The notes beneath the pieces were generated by a model. It ran no database searches, was not told the DNA's origin, and saw only the letters and a list, made by a program, of their open reading frames with translations. From assembly GCF_001949145.1 (NCBI RefSeq), contig NW_019091564.1:1-43830 (forward strand): DNA of 43,830 bases, read 5' to 3'. The position numbers and the translations under genes were made by a program. Shown here piece by piece: positions 33,666 through 43,830 of the stretch (position 1 is the stretch's first letter; each line of letters begins with the position of its first letter). Source of the stretch: Acanthaster planci. Its lineage: Eukaryota > Echinodermata > Asteroidea > Valvatida > Acanthasteridae.

Positions 33666-34690
33666 TTATTGGTCTTAATACAGAGTATTGCTTAAATTCA
33701 TGAATTGTCTTTGAAAAAAAAAATTAACTTTAATTTCAGGCACAATTTGTTTGCTTGTGAATCATTAGCCTATTAAGGACGTTATTTTCATAGGTAACAA
33801 TTCAAATTGGGGCATTTACAGGGGTTTGGAAGATTTATTTACCCCTTTGAATTAAAACGAAAACAAAGACTAATTAGAAAATTTGATTCAGGAATATTTG
33901 AAGTTAACAGTTATTCACTTCCAAGTGATTTGAGGAGGCTCGTCAAGTTCAGATGAGTGTGAATGTTCTGGATTTTCTGATTGTCAACAACTATTGCCGG
34001 GTAACTCCCATTCCCCACTTGGCAGCTGTAATGATTACACAGAATATTGATGGAATAAGCATGGTTGGAATTCAAGATTATTCACACCTTAGTATGTGTT
34101 CGCAGGCAAATGTAGGTGTACCTACGCCGTCACCTCATCCAGGGGACAATTTCTTTGTTTAGGAAAGTGGAAACTGATTTGTGCAGACAGAAATTGTGGC
34201 CCCTAACATTTTTTAACCCCTACAAACTCTGTGTTCCAATGTGTGTGTGGTTTTCACAGCTGTGGCGGAGTATGCCTGTGGTGGGAGGAATACTTGAACT
34301 TTCTGTTTTGTTTGGTTTTGTTTTTGAATTACCACTTCCATGGGCCCAGAGGCTCAGGTGTTGTAAGCAGAATTGAAATTTCTTTCCTGTGCATCAGCCA
34401 AGAATTGAGAATCTAGTGTGGGTTTTGAGACCTTGAAGAATTAAATGTTTAAATAGATCAGTCACTTGCATTTCAAACATTAAGTTCCTGTCGTCAAGGC
34501 ACTTACTTTACCAAAGTGCGTATTAAGTGCGTAGTGACCCTGCTACCTGACAGAAAACTGACACATTTTTATCAAAGTGTGAATGAACAAAAACCTCTTC
34601 CTGCCAAAAAATTCTGGAGGATGTATTTCCAGATGTTCCTTGATAAATGGGGTCACAACTGATTCACATGTCTATGGGTGGCCACTTTGA

Positions 34691-34848
34691 GCAGAAGCGC
34701 CCCTCATTGGTTGTAAAGAGCCATGCCCGTCGGGAGTGTTCGTTTTGTTGGTAGCAATGCGACCATAACGCGCACATTTCATAGCTGTTTGTGAACCAGC
34801 AAAGTGCAGTTCTGACCAAAAGAGCCTCAGTTGCTAAGAAACTCTTGG
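34691..34848 (+). repeat. Dispersed repeat family X, copy A
   Basis: Shares with copy B (36200-36352) the blocks GAAGCGCCCCTCATTGGTT, TTTGTTGGTAGC, TTTGTGAACCAGCAAAGTGC and GAGCCTCAGTTGCTA in the same order. Confidence 0.65.
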
Positions 34849-36199
34849 TCCAGTTCGAGGCTCATTATGTAAGTCTGCTTTGACCTACTGCTTCTTACCT
34901 CAACAAGTTTTAAATACATGTACACCTATGTATCCCATGTTGATTAGTTGCCTAAATAACAGCTTGCAAAAACCCATGCATTACAGGAGGGGTGCAGTGA
35001 CAGTAGCAACATACAGGAATCATGCTGCGATGCTTTATCAGAACAAAAAAAAATTGGTACTTGGCTGTAATGAGCTGCGTCCAAACTGAGTGGCTGTGGC
35101 TAGGATTCTTATATTTGCTGGAATTAGCTGCTGCCACTAGCCATAGGCGTCCACAAGCACGCATGTTAATTTGAGCCGCAGCCAGAACTTTGGATGCAGT
35201 GTCAGACACACCGTTCAGGCTCTAGAACAGCATGTCTTCTATGAAAAAGGTTGCCATTTGTAATGTGTACCTCTAACCTTCAAGTTGCGACAGAAACCGT
35301 AATCAGCTGTATTGGTTTCAGAGATTTGCAGTCAGAAAAATATGCAGTGCATGAGTTGCGGACAAGGCTAGATACGGCCAATGCACATTTGTCCAGCTGG
35401 CACAACCATGTGATTAACTTGATATCTGTCATGTGATCTCGGTATCAGGGTGCGTAAATGCACTGCAAAAGGTAGCATTGTTTGAACCCCTATTTTCACT
35501 CATTACAATTTTGGTTTGAAATCGATCTTTGTCCCCCGTACTTGAAAAGAGAGCACTAAAGTCGGGTCATTATGGAGTAGACTGATGGTATTCCAATTGT
35601 GCAGTTGCACAGTGAGTTTAATTCACTTGGAGAAAATGAATAAATCAATTCAACTGTTAACGCTTGAGACATCAGGTGCACAATCTTTCTTTTTCACAGG
35701 TACATGAAGCTTTCCAGTAACGTATACTTTAAAACATCAGCCAGACACTGGACTAAAACGATTTTGTCAAACTTTCTTCCCAAACTGTTTCTGTTGTGGT
35801 TCAGGTAGAAAATTGCTTTTCAAAAGGCCTCCGACTTGCATTCAGGTATCAAGATATTAAAGGTGATAAGAATCCTTTGTGCAGCTATGTACATGTAGTG
35901 TCTACAGTAATGGCAACTGTTATGAAGACGATCAGATGGGGAGGTTTCCAGGGTGGAGGAAAAAATGCGGAGTCACTTGCTGCAGCATCATGTGGAAAAT
36001 ACCTGGTGTGAGATGCCAAGGTTCTGAAAAGAACCTGTGGGCTTGATGTTCTCTTCATAGTTTCACCAATTTACTTAGTAGATTCCCTATGAGGGTGCCA
36101 CTGCAAGTTTCTGCGTACAATGATGTCATGATGAGCTTGCTTCATTGGTGCAAAAAGCATCAGGCAAGCCAAATTCTACCCAGGCAATCCGCATCAACC

Positions 36200-36352
36200 A
36201 GAAGCACCCCCTCATCGGTTTAAAGGAGCCATGTTGGTCAGGAGTGCTCATTTTGTTGGTGGCGGTGAGATCGTAACCCATGCATTTTATAGTCATTTGT
36301 GAACCAGCAAAGTGCAGGTTCCACCAAAGGAGCCTACGTTGCTAGGAAAATT
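36200..36352 (+). repeat. Dispersed repeat family X, copy B
   Basis: GAAGCACCCCCTCATCGGTT, TTTGTTGGTGGCGGTGAGAT, TTTGTGAACCAGCAAAGTGC and GGAGCCTACGTTGCTAGG align with copies A and C. Confidence 0.65.
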
Positions 36353-38229
36353 GCATTCTCTCTTTATCCAGCTCAGGCTCACAAAGCAGGCAAGTCATGC
36401 CCCTTGCAATGCTTCAAAATCGACCACTTTCAGACAGAAAAGTCAGTCTTGTAGAGCCAAAAACCTAAGTAAGCAGAGAACACAATGTAACACCTCAGGG
36501 GTTTGTTTCAAAATATTTAATGGTCTCGTAAAGATCTGAAAAAGTGAACTTCCCTGCATTACCTCCTTATATACAATAGTTTGGCTTACAAACAGGCTGT
36601 GCTGTTGGTGCTCAATGCTTTCTGCAAAGATTCACAGGAATTTTGCATTTTTCTCTGGAGTAAGGCACCAGCCTATTTGTGCAGATGTCTTTACCATCTG
36701 ATGAGTGCCAGCTCAACCATATTCACAACCCTGTTCTCTAGTGACTCGGTGAATTCAAGTTGAACTCAAGTGGAGTACAGGTGGGCAAAAATTTCAATTT
36801 GGCACTTACCACTTTAAATGACCCTATGAAAACAAAGGATAACAATGATGTAATCATTTAACTCCCTAATTACCCATGTGTATAAGAACTGGCAAAGACA
36901 AATTCTCTCTGGGGCCATGGCAACTCTTTTCAAATTTAATTCTTACTGCTCCTGATAAATTGTAGTGCATGAAATGATTTTTTCCATGTTGTGACAAAAT
37001 GCTTATTATTCATCTAGTTATAAAAGGTGTGTGCCTGAGTTTCCACCATCTCTGGTCTTGCCATTCTCTGCTCCCAGTAAGTGGGAAAGAAAATCTCTTG
37101 CTTGTAACCAATGTTCAGGTGGTGTTTTTTCTTTATTTAGAACCCCCATTCCCAAGTTTATCCAAGACAAAAACGAGTTTCGAACACACCCTTTAAGTCC
37201 TGCCCAGGAGCGAAAATGTAAAAATCTCTTGAAGACCTAGATCCATGAGCACATTTGCACAGTGTGCATAAAGAAGCGACTAGAAAAGGTTTTTTACCAC
37301 TGAATATGTACAAATATTTGCTCTACAGTTAAAGGTCTTCCTTGAAGAAAATAACTCCATATTAAACAAAGCTGCAAGTTCACAAACCACGAGGAAGATA
37401 AGGTCCCTCAATTACCTTTGGCATAACAGCTGTAAAAAAGATAAGGCAATTCAATATATACAAACATACAAAATGCCGTCTCTACCCTTTTTTGAAGGAC
37501 GCACAAGAAAACTAAACCACTAATAGTGCGCCCACACTAATGGTACACCCAAAAACTCCACTTTCTGTAACACAGGCAGCCCCTTGGCATTCAAACTGCG
37601 CCACCTTGCACTGTTTGGCATTTGGTTTTGTTCTTCATGCCACTGTGAAAGTGCACAGTGAAAACTAGCACCCGAAAACATGCCAAAATGGCACCATTCT
37701 CTTCAAAGTTAATTTCATTGAATCTCTCCAGCGGATCATTTAATTTTTTCCATCTCAACTAATTTACACTGACTTACATTTTGTCTCAAAGGCAAATGTC
37801 AACAGTCAACACATAATTACATATCCCCCCCCAAAAAAATTAGCTTTCCTCATCAAGTTCTAGAAAACACATCAAATTTTAAACATGTAATAATATGGAA
37901 ATAAAGTACAAATTAATGACAACTGTTAATCAATACGCCCAAGAACAGCTAAAAGTCATAACTGCTCCTTATCAGGGATAATGAATCCAGAAAAAAAGAG
38001 CCAATATTTTCCCTTGAAACTTTGCTTCTGACGGTACCGAAATATAACAAACTTGTACGAAAGGACAAAAAATTTTCTGACAATAATTTAGAGGCCTCAT
38101 GCCCAAAACTGAGATCAAACTAATTTGTAATGATCTTTTCAATTTATAATGACAAACACCTCCTGAATAACTGGTAAAACAAAACCAGCTCATAAATGGT
38201 CATGTCTTCGACACCATCAATAAATAAGT

Positions 38230-38235
38230 TTTATT
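38230..38235 (-). terminator. Candidate polyadenylation signal of the LU-domain gene
   Basis: AATAAA on the minus strand, about 110 bases after the stop codon. Canonical hexamer and plausible distance, but alternatives exist further down. Confidence 0.35.
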
Positions 38236-38342
38236 TCAGAAATTTAAACAAAATTTTCCTTGTACGAAATGGAAACTAAGAGCCAAACAGTCCTGTCTGA
38301 AACAAACAAAAGTCACAGTCAAACCATTCGAAGCATCTTCTT

Positions 38343-38540
38343 TCAGTAACTAAAGACATTGTCGTCATCTACACAGTCGGCACTGATGCGGCTGTAGGAA
38401 ATCTTCAGCGGTCCGTTTGCGCGGCGTTTCTTTTTCCACCTTCGATAAAGTACTGTGGCAACGACGCCGACCAGTCCACCAATTAGGAAGCCGCAAGTGA
38501 TCAAGAGCACCAGCATCCAGCCTGAGGAATGCTTGCTTGC
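38343..38540 (-). CDS. LU-domain protein, last exon (membrane helix and tail)
   Basis: 65 codons plus TGA (38343-38345). ASKHSSG then a hydrophobic helix of about 23 residues, stop-transfer YRRWKKKRR, and tail LKISYSRISADCVDDD. Acceptor CCGTCAG|GCA. Confidence 0.85.
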   Translation of the reverse strand, partial: ASKHSSGWMLVLLITCGFLIGGLVGVVATVLYRRWKKKRRANGPLKISYSRISADCVDDDNVFSY

Positions 38541-41500
38541 CTGACGGAGGAGAGAACAATGGCAGGTGTGGAGAAAAAGATATTTTTAGAGCAGAGCTCT
38601 TGTTCTACAAAGCTCACCAGCAGAACAATCATTCTTGAATGCATCAGTACCATTATGGCATATTGCTATTACAACAAAATTCTGCAAGATACTACATGTA
38701 GGCTATCATTAACCTCAACTTCAGGGGACAGGCTTCAGCTATTTCAAGTGCCAAAAGTCTGAAATTCCTGACAACCCACGCAGAAACTGAATAAACCGAT
38801 CACCATGAACTTCTCTTAGTGCCAAAATGCCTTCTGCAAACTGCTGACTTCCGTGAACTGAAATATACAGATCTAAACAAAAAAACGAGAAGTTGCAGGG
38901 TCTGACGTTTCAATAGGATAATCTAGCCTAGGGGGTACGATGCTCCGTTGAGAGGTTTTGCCCACTCGACCGAAGCTGGGTTTCACGATTGGCAGTGCAC
39001 TCACAGTTACTAAGTAATGCGTCGTTGTGGGCGGAGCCACCGTGTGGATGGGGGTGACCACTGTGATGTTGGGAGAGAGGCCATTACAATTGTCACTGTC
39101 ACAGCAGCATAAAGAGGACCTGCTCACCTGTCCAGAGACCACAAACATTGTTACTTGTCATCTTTCACTAACGGAACGAATATGACCTTGGCTGGTTAGA
39201 AGAATTGACACTGATAATATTCCAAGCCAGAGACGAGACTCATACTCAGAGCCTCCGTTCTCAAAGCCTCAGTGCAATTTTAATGCTGGCAAAGCACGTC
39301 TTTATACCTTTCAAGTCAAAGCAAATTTTTAGAAATCAGAAATTACGAACAGTTTTGATCTACAGTTTTGCTTCTAAAAAAAAAAACACTAGCTATTTAG
39401 TGGTATGTTCCTCTCAGGATTTGCTGTAAACAATCTCTTCAAGTGGAGATTGGGCAGCATGCAGGACAAATTACATGAGGTGGCCCAGAATGTAACAATC
39501 CAGTGGCAAGGGATATGAAATCAACATCCATTCTTCTGAGGTGGTCTCAACCAGTCAAGCTCATAATTGTTCCAATTGATAAATACATGTACCCTCCAAG
39601 TCAGAAAGTCAAAACAAGTTTTAAAAAGGTATAAATTTCCAGTGATCTTGTTCAAAAATTTTACTTTAATTTTTTCAAACATCCCTCTTGAACATGTTAT
39701 GGTATGTGCCTCCATCTAGCCGGTGCTTTATTAAGCATTTTGGACTGGCCATTTGACAAGCTCTCGGCCAATAGGAATGACTGAACTGTCTTAGGCATTC
39801 ATGAAGACTGAAAAGGGCTAACTAGGCAAGCAAAGAGGAGCTAGCATGCCTGCAACTTACATTTACACACCTACTGTTGCTGCCAACAGTATTTTTCCGA
39901 CAACTGATCTGTAAAGTTCCTGTGCTGCATCCAAACAATGTCCCTCTGTCGGTAGTTTGGTTGTAGCAGTACTGACTTCCACTTCGGCACGGAAAAGCAG
40001 GAACTGGGTGCAGACAGGGAAAGAGTGCAAACCAAGCAGAGGGCAAAATAAATGAAACCACTGAAAACGGATATTTAGCTGTCGCCGGCAATTGCAACTT
40101 CAAATACTTCAGGCAGCAAATATCGACTTTCCCCAAAATCCCAAAACCGTGGCCCGGCGTGTTCCTACTTCAGGGGAACACGAATTATACATGAGAGCGA
40201 TTTGATGTCACAAAACATCTGCGGAGTGACGTCTGCTCAAGCTTAGATTTGTGAACTCTTGCAAATTCACGGCAAACTATGTTTGATCTGATGTCAATAA
40301 GTTGCATATGTGTTCACTTTTATACCAAGTATGACCCAACCCTTGTACAGTTCCAGATTTGGAAAGGGTCAGGAAGATACTTGGTGAAAGTATTCTCAAG
40401 GCTGTAGTCTACTCAGTCTCTTGTGACTTGGCCTGAGATTGGATGACTTGCGACAGACATGAGGTGGACTTGCAGTAGGAGTTAGTATTAGTGTTACGGA
40501 CTCAACTTCAACACTGTCAGAGAGCTCTAAACCAACTCGCACGCACCTGGGCCTGAGCCTGTAACATTGCCCTTGTGGCAAGAGCTGACGGTAGCAGTCT
40601 TGAGAGCAGGGTGGCCCTTTCTGAAGAACTCCAGGGTGTTACAGTTGGGCGTCTTGCAGCAAGTCTGCAGGGGCAGAAGGGTGGGGGGTAAAATTCATAG
40701 AAGAGTTGTTAGCACACCAAAAGGCAAATTGTGATCTCACGGGCACCGGGGTATGCAATGTAGGGCACAAATCTGGCACACTTCCCTCCTGAACTCGGAG
40801 CAAATTCAAATAACGACTGGTCAATTCTCCCAGGTGACCGAGGCACAAAATGTAGCTTGGATAGGAACAAATTGCTCAAATTTGCCCTAAGCCGCACATG
40901 CAAGTATGTGTCACAAGTACACCCAAAACTGCAAAACCAAAGACCCAAATCACCCATGTGTGTTGCTGGATAACCATGTACCACGTGGGCTAATGATTAG
41001 GGTTTCCAACTCCTGGTTACGGGGTCAGGGGTTCGAATCAAGCTCCTGGTTACATGTAGTGGCCTTTTCCTTTCCTTTAACCATTTGCACCTAACATGGC
41101 AGTACATATACTGTAAAGGAAACTGGGTGGCCTTAGGAATGTCTGTGGGCCTGACGAGCAGAGCTTATAGGGTGAAAAGTACACCGCGATTCAGTCAGTG
41201 CTGAAATGCGTTATGTAAATGCATGTTATTGTTATTATCAATATTACATGCACATGCCCAGCAGGTGATCTCAGGAAACCTATGCAGTGGCGTAACTTCA
41301 CTCACACCAAATCCTACTGTGTAAGTTGGCCAACAAATTATCATATTACAAAAGTTACACGGTGTGCACGTCCACAACGTGTACACTAAATATTGACATA
41401 ACTTTCACAATTATTTTGAGCAATTCAAGATGCAATGAACAAATTGAAAATGAACAACTGAACTAACCAATCAGGTTCAGCTATAAGCTCAAGTTAATGT

Positions 41501-43289
41501 TTTTGGGAGAAATGGACAACTCTGTTTGTGGAGGTAATGAGGGAACTTGTTGGGTTGTGACAGAACTTTGAGATGTTCTGCCCAGTTCAAACAAAGACAG
41601 GATGAGAACCTTTTCAGAATGATGGAGGGAGCCAATTTAACTACTGTTTATTAACTGCTTTTACACTGGAAAGGAACAACCACTGAAAATGCCCTTATCG
41701 TCCTCGTCCAATAAGTGCATGTTAAACTGTTGTGCAGCTAAGTGACCTTTCATGAAATTGACTGTGCAGCCCCGCCATAAATTGTGAGTTTGGTTCAGAA
41801 CTTAATATGTTTCATGATACTAAGTTTTGTGAAACTTGCTACTGAAGTGATGTGCCTTCAGATACGCAATCGTGTTACCCGACACATGAGTAGCAGGCTC
41901 TGTCCGAATGACTTGGCTGTGGCTTGCAATTACCCACTTCTTTATGGGGAGCGGCACTGCCACTGACTTGTGTGGAATTTCAAGCCGCAGCCAATGAAAT
42001 CGGACATAGCCTCATCAGCAACAGGGTTCTGAAGCTACTGCAACGTCACTGGGGCAATCAACTACCCGTGGTCTTTTCTTACTCGACTCGGGCACGCGGC
42101 AGTGCCCAGCACGCAGCTGAAGTTGGCCGTCCAGGTGCCGTTGGTGCTGAGCCTGGACCCGCTGGGGAAGTAATCGACAACACAAAAGTTGGCCGCGGAG
42201 GCGTTATGTTGCTGGCTGGCGTTCGCTGGAGTTGTGGCGGCAGAGGGCTGAGCAGGATGTGATGAGTTGGGCATGAGATCGGTATCAGCTGGAAGCACAT
42301 GCAGTTACAACAAAAATAAAGGGAATCATAAGCCTTAATGATTTTGCACAATGGTAGAAAGACACTGTGGGAAGGATAAAGAAGCAAACATCCTTCCCAC
42401 AATGCCTTTCTACCATTGTGCAAAATCACTCATGCGGTATCAGCAATAAGGCTCATATCAATGGCCACATCTATGTATGTGCACTGTATATTTAAGAAGA
42501 GGCTTATGTCTACCCGCTAAGCCTTAACCTTTGCTCGTTAATTAATTAACACTCCAATGCACTCCAATATTCCCCTGAGAAACAGTGGCTATGTTTATTA
42601 CATGGCCCTCCACTAACGGCCACACCACTTCAATGAAGAAACTGTGTACGCTTCAAGGAACTGCAAAGAAAACTGGAGGTCAACTTGGTCCAGCTAGTGT
42701 ATTACACTGATCAGCAAAGCCACATGCCACAATCCTCTTGAGTACACTGGAGTGTACTTGTATTGGGCTGTGCAGTAAAATCACTCCAATGGTTACGCAC
42801 TGACTTGCAGTAAATTGTTCTCATTGAGCAAGGGTTAACCTTTGCTAGGCACCATTCTTAATCCTTCAAAATCTTCCAATTATCCATACAAAACACTGCA
42901 TTCACCCTCAATCCTCCAAAATCCTCCAATACAGCCACCCAGGATTTCAGCATCTTACTGCCTGAACTTTCTGAGTCAAGTTCTGTTCCTATCCTTACAT
43001 GCCAGTCCATGCGGATTGGAAATGTCAAAATTACGGAAACTATCGAGAATTTAGTCAGTCTAATGGAGAGAGAGTGAAACTAATTTGGGTTGACTTTTTT
43101 TTTTTCACTTGGTATGTACCTGTCGTGGTCGGGTGGCCTGAGGTCGGTGTAATCGGCTGATCACAGGGTAAGCTGGCCAGGTTCATTTCACTGTGACGTT
43201 TGATCTGTCCTTTGGCGTTACTCTCTATGGAGCCTTGGTAGCATACGAATGGCACATCGCTTGCACCATATGATGTATCCAGACTAAAC
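38343..43289 (-). CDS. Type I membrane protein with Ly6/uPAR-like (LU) domains, 3' part of gene (six exons)
   Basis: Exons in order: 43120-43289, 42083-42288, 40547-40664, 39861-40003, 39005-39127, 38343-38540; all phases agree, giving the last 318 residues. Layout: a Cys-containing segment ending LPCDQP, a Ser/Thr/Pro/Asn-rich linker, an LU-type end (FCVVDYFPSGS...FSC...CPSRTCCKTPNCN), a second, fuller LU domain (FPCRSGSQYCYNQ...GCSTGTLQISC...RCVN...CCCDSDNCN), a Thr/Pro stalk, one membrane helix (WMLVLLITCGFLIGGLVGVV) and a basic cytoplasmic tail with a YSRI (YxxPhi) motif, ending DDDNVFSY. The CC-x4-CN endings are the hallmark of three-finger LU folds. Several N-glycosylation sequons (NSS, NAS, NGT, NFS, NVT, NQT, NIT) support an extracellular position. 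The ligand is unknown. The signal peptide and start lie right of the window. I recognise no orthologue. Confidence 0.8.
39005..39127 (-). CDS. LU-domain protein, exon n-1
   Basis: 41 codons: VSRSSLCCCDSDNCNG closes the second LU domain, then a Thr/Pro stalk. Donor ACT|GTGAGT, phase 0. The acceptor GGACAG|GTGAGC is the in-phase choice; a second AG eight bases on would break the frame. Confidence 0.82.
39861..40003 (-). CDS. LU-domain protein, exon n-2
   Basis: 47 codons carrying most of the second LU domain: PCRSGSQYCYNQTTDRGTLF, GCSTGTLQISC, SRCVN. Acceptor TGCACCCAG|TT, donor AAT|GTAAGT. Confidence 0.87.
40547..40664 (-). CDS. LU-domain protein, exon n-3
   Basis: 39 codons: starts TCCKTPNCN, closing the first LU domain, then a linker to HKGNVTGSGP. 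Acceptor CCCTGCAG|ACT, donor CCAG|GTGCGT. Confidence 0.85.
40978..41245 (+). repeat. tRNA-headed SINE, LU-gene intron
   Basis: A-box region GTGGGCTAATGATTAGGG, B box GGGTTCGAATC at tRNA spacing, an unrelated body, then GCGTTATGTAAATGCATG followed by a TTATTGTTATTATC tail. Same head type as 20946-21200 and same tail type as 22462-22550. Antisense to the host gene. Confidence 0.65.
42083..42288 (-). CDS. LU-domain protein, exon n-4
   Basis: 68 codons: mucin-like Asn/Ala/Ser/Pro linker, then FCVVDYFPSGSRLSTNGTWT and FSCVLGTAACPSR. Acceptor CTTCCAG|CT, donor CGA|GTAAGA, phase 0. Confidence 0.82.
42340..42427. repeat. 88-bp near-perfect hairpin
   Basis: Two 38-base arms (42340-42377 and 42390-42427) are reverse complements at 36 of 38 positions around a 12-base loop AAAGAAGCAAAC. 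The right arm includes TTCCCACAATGCCTTTCT, resembling the ZNF143/Staf motif. Lies just upstream of exon n-4 in its preceding intron. A miniature foldback transposon is the simplest reading; a small-RNA precursor is possible. Confidence 0.7.
43120..43289 (-). CDS. LU-domain protein, exon n-5
   Basis: 56 codons, FSLDTSYGASDVPFVCYQGS through NLASLPCDQPITPTSG. Acceptor GATGCAG|G, donor ACAG|GTACAT. Two Cys only, so either an incomplete domain continuing from upstream exons or a linker. Confidence 0.75.
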
Positions 43290-43830
43290 CTGCATCAAAT
43301 GAATTGAACAAATTAGCAGGAAATGTTTCAAAGATATCCCTTCTCCTCATTGTACAACATCAAACAAACACAGCGATTGCAGGGTATTTAATTTTCAGTA
43401 ATATTTAGAGATGTTACAGAAAGCAGCCGTCCTTACGATCATGACTTGTCAGGAAACTATACTAATATAACATGGTTTTAGGGTGGATGGTTGATTTTAA
43501 GATCCCGAGGTATATGTAAGAGTGGCAAAGGGACTACATGTATTTCACAAGTTGGGGGCATCGACAACTAATGGAGGCACCAGCTTTCTATGGTGTGTTG
43601 AGTTATTGTTTTTATCCAATCGTTAATTTGCAGTTTGCTTCATTATGTGAATGGAAATACAGCCTGTAATAGCTAGCTTGGTCTTGTCTGTGTACCCTGT
43701 GGTGATCACGTCAGAACGAGGAGCCTTTTGTTTTGACTGGAACCGTGCCAGTGTATGCAGGCCAATGCCTCACAGAAGCACAATATTCTCGCAGTCGGCG
43801 TGACATCACTACGAGTACGAACATTTAATG
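43290..43830. other. Intron of the LU-domain gene (partial)
   Basis: No exon could be supported up to the window edge. The preceding exon must leave two bases of a codon for 43289; a GATC|GTAAGG donor-like site near 43436 was not supported by any homologous peptide. Confidence 0.4.

Larger units (their letters stand above)
32966..38342. other. Intergenic region between SUCLG1 and the LU-domain gene (both 3' ends)
   Basis: 5.4 kb with both 3' UTRs converging. Contains a piggyBac-like element (33078-33665) and two copies of repeat family X (34691-34848, 36200-36352). No conserved exon recognised; short open frames here lack splice support and homology. Confidence 0.6.

Noticed and set aside
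33953-36540. Several 70-90 codon open frames between SUCLG1 and the LU-domain gene
   Set aside because: No start context, splice sites or family similarity; several overlap repeat family X.

Overview
The window is animal nuclear DNA. Genes are split by phase-consistent GT-AG introns (one is GC-AG), and the intervening DNA is full of short non-autonomous transposons and tRNA-derived SINEs. A 182-base N run marks a draft assembly. The palindrome TACATGTA and the motif TAGGCCTA recur throughout, which together with the protein divergence suggests a marine invertebrate, most likely a deuterostome (echinoderm, hemichordate or amphioxus). That placement is inference.

Five protein-coding genes could be rebuilt exon by exon. 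(1) Vinculin (VCL), minus strand: the first two coding exons only (3490-3576, 569-715); the rest lies left of the window. (2) LAP3 (leucine aminopeptidase, peptidase family M17), plus strand: 12 coding exons from 3859 to 16436, 521 aa, complete, with all metal-binding and catalytic residues. (3) MED28 (Mediator head subunit), minus strand: 4 coding exons from 25263 down to 20518, 175 aa, complete. (4) SUCLG1 (succinyl-CoA ligase alpha subunit), plus strand: 8 coding exons from 25530 to 32965, 327 aa, complete. (5) A type I membrane protein with Ly6/uPAR-type (LU) three-finger domains, minus strand: the last six coding exons (43289 down to 38343); its 5' part lies right of the window.

The genes form two head-to-head pairs. 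VCL and LAP3 start codons are 282 bases apart, and MED28 and SUCLG1 start codons are 266 bases apart, so each pair probably shares a bidirectional TATA-less promoter. LAP3 and MED28 are tail-to-tail neighbours. They are also direct neighbours in the human genome (4p15.3), so this looks like retained ancient microsynteny with one gene inverted. LAP3 and SUCLG1 carry arginine-rich N-terminal presequences that suggest mitochondrial import. SUCLG1 works in the TCA cycle, LAP3 in peptide turnover, MED28 in RNA polymerase II transcription and VCL in cell adhesion; nothing suggests a shared pathway.

The introns and the two large gaps (16437-20517 and 32966-38342) hold the accessory DNA. It includes a hAT-type MITE with a perfect 8-bp target duplication, several TTAA-flanked (piggyBac-like) elements, a 300-bp snap-back element with a duplicated arm, an 88-bp near-perfect hairpin, several terminal-inverted-repeat elements, a three-copy repeat family, and tRNA-headed SINEs. 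I saw no CRISPR, prokaryotic operon, viral gene or new enzymatic system. The points most worth following up are the LAP3-MED28 linkage, the paired promoters, the LU receptor and the repeat families.
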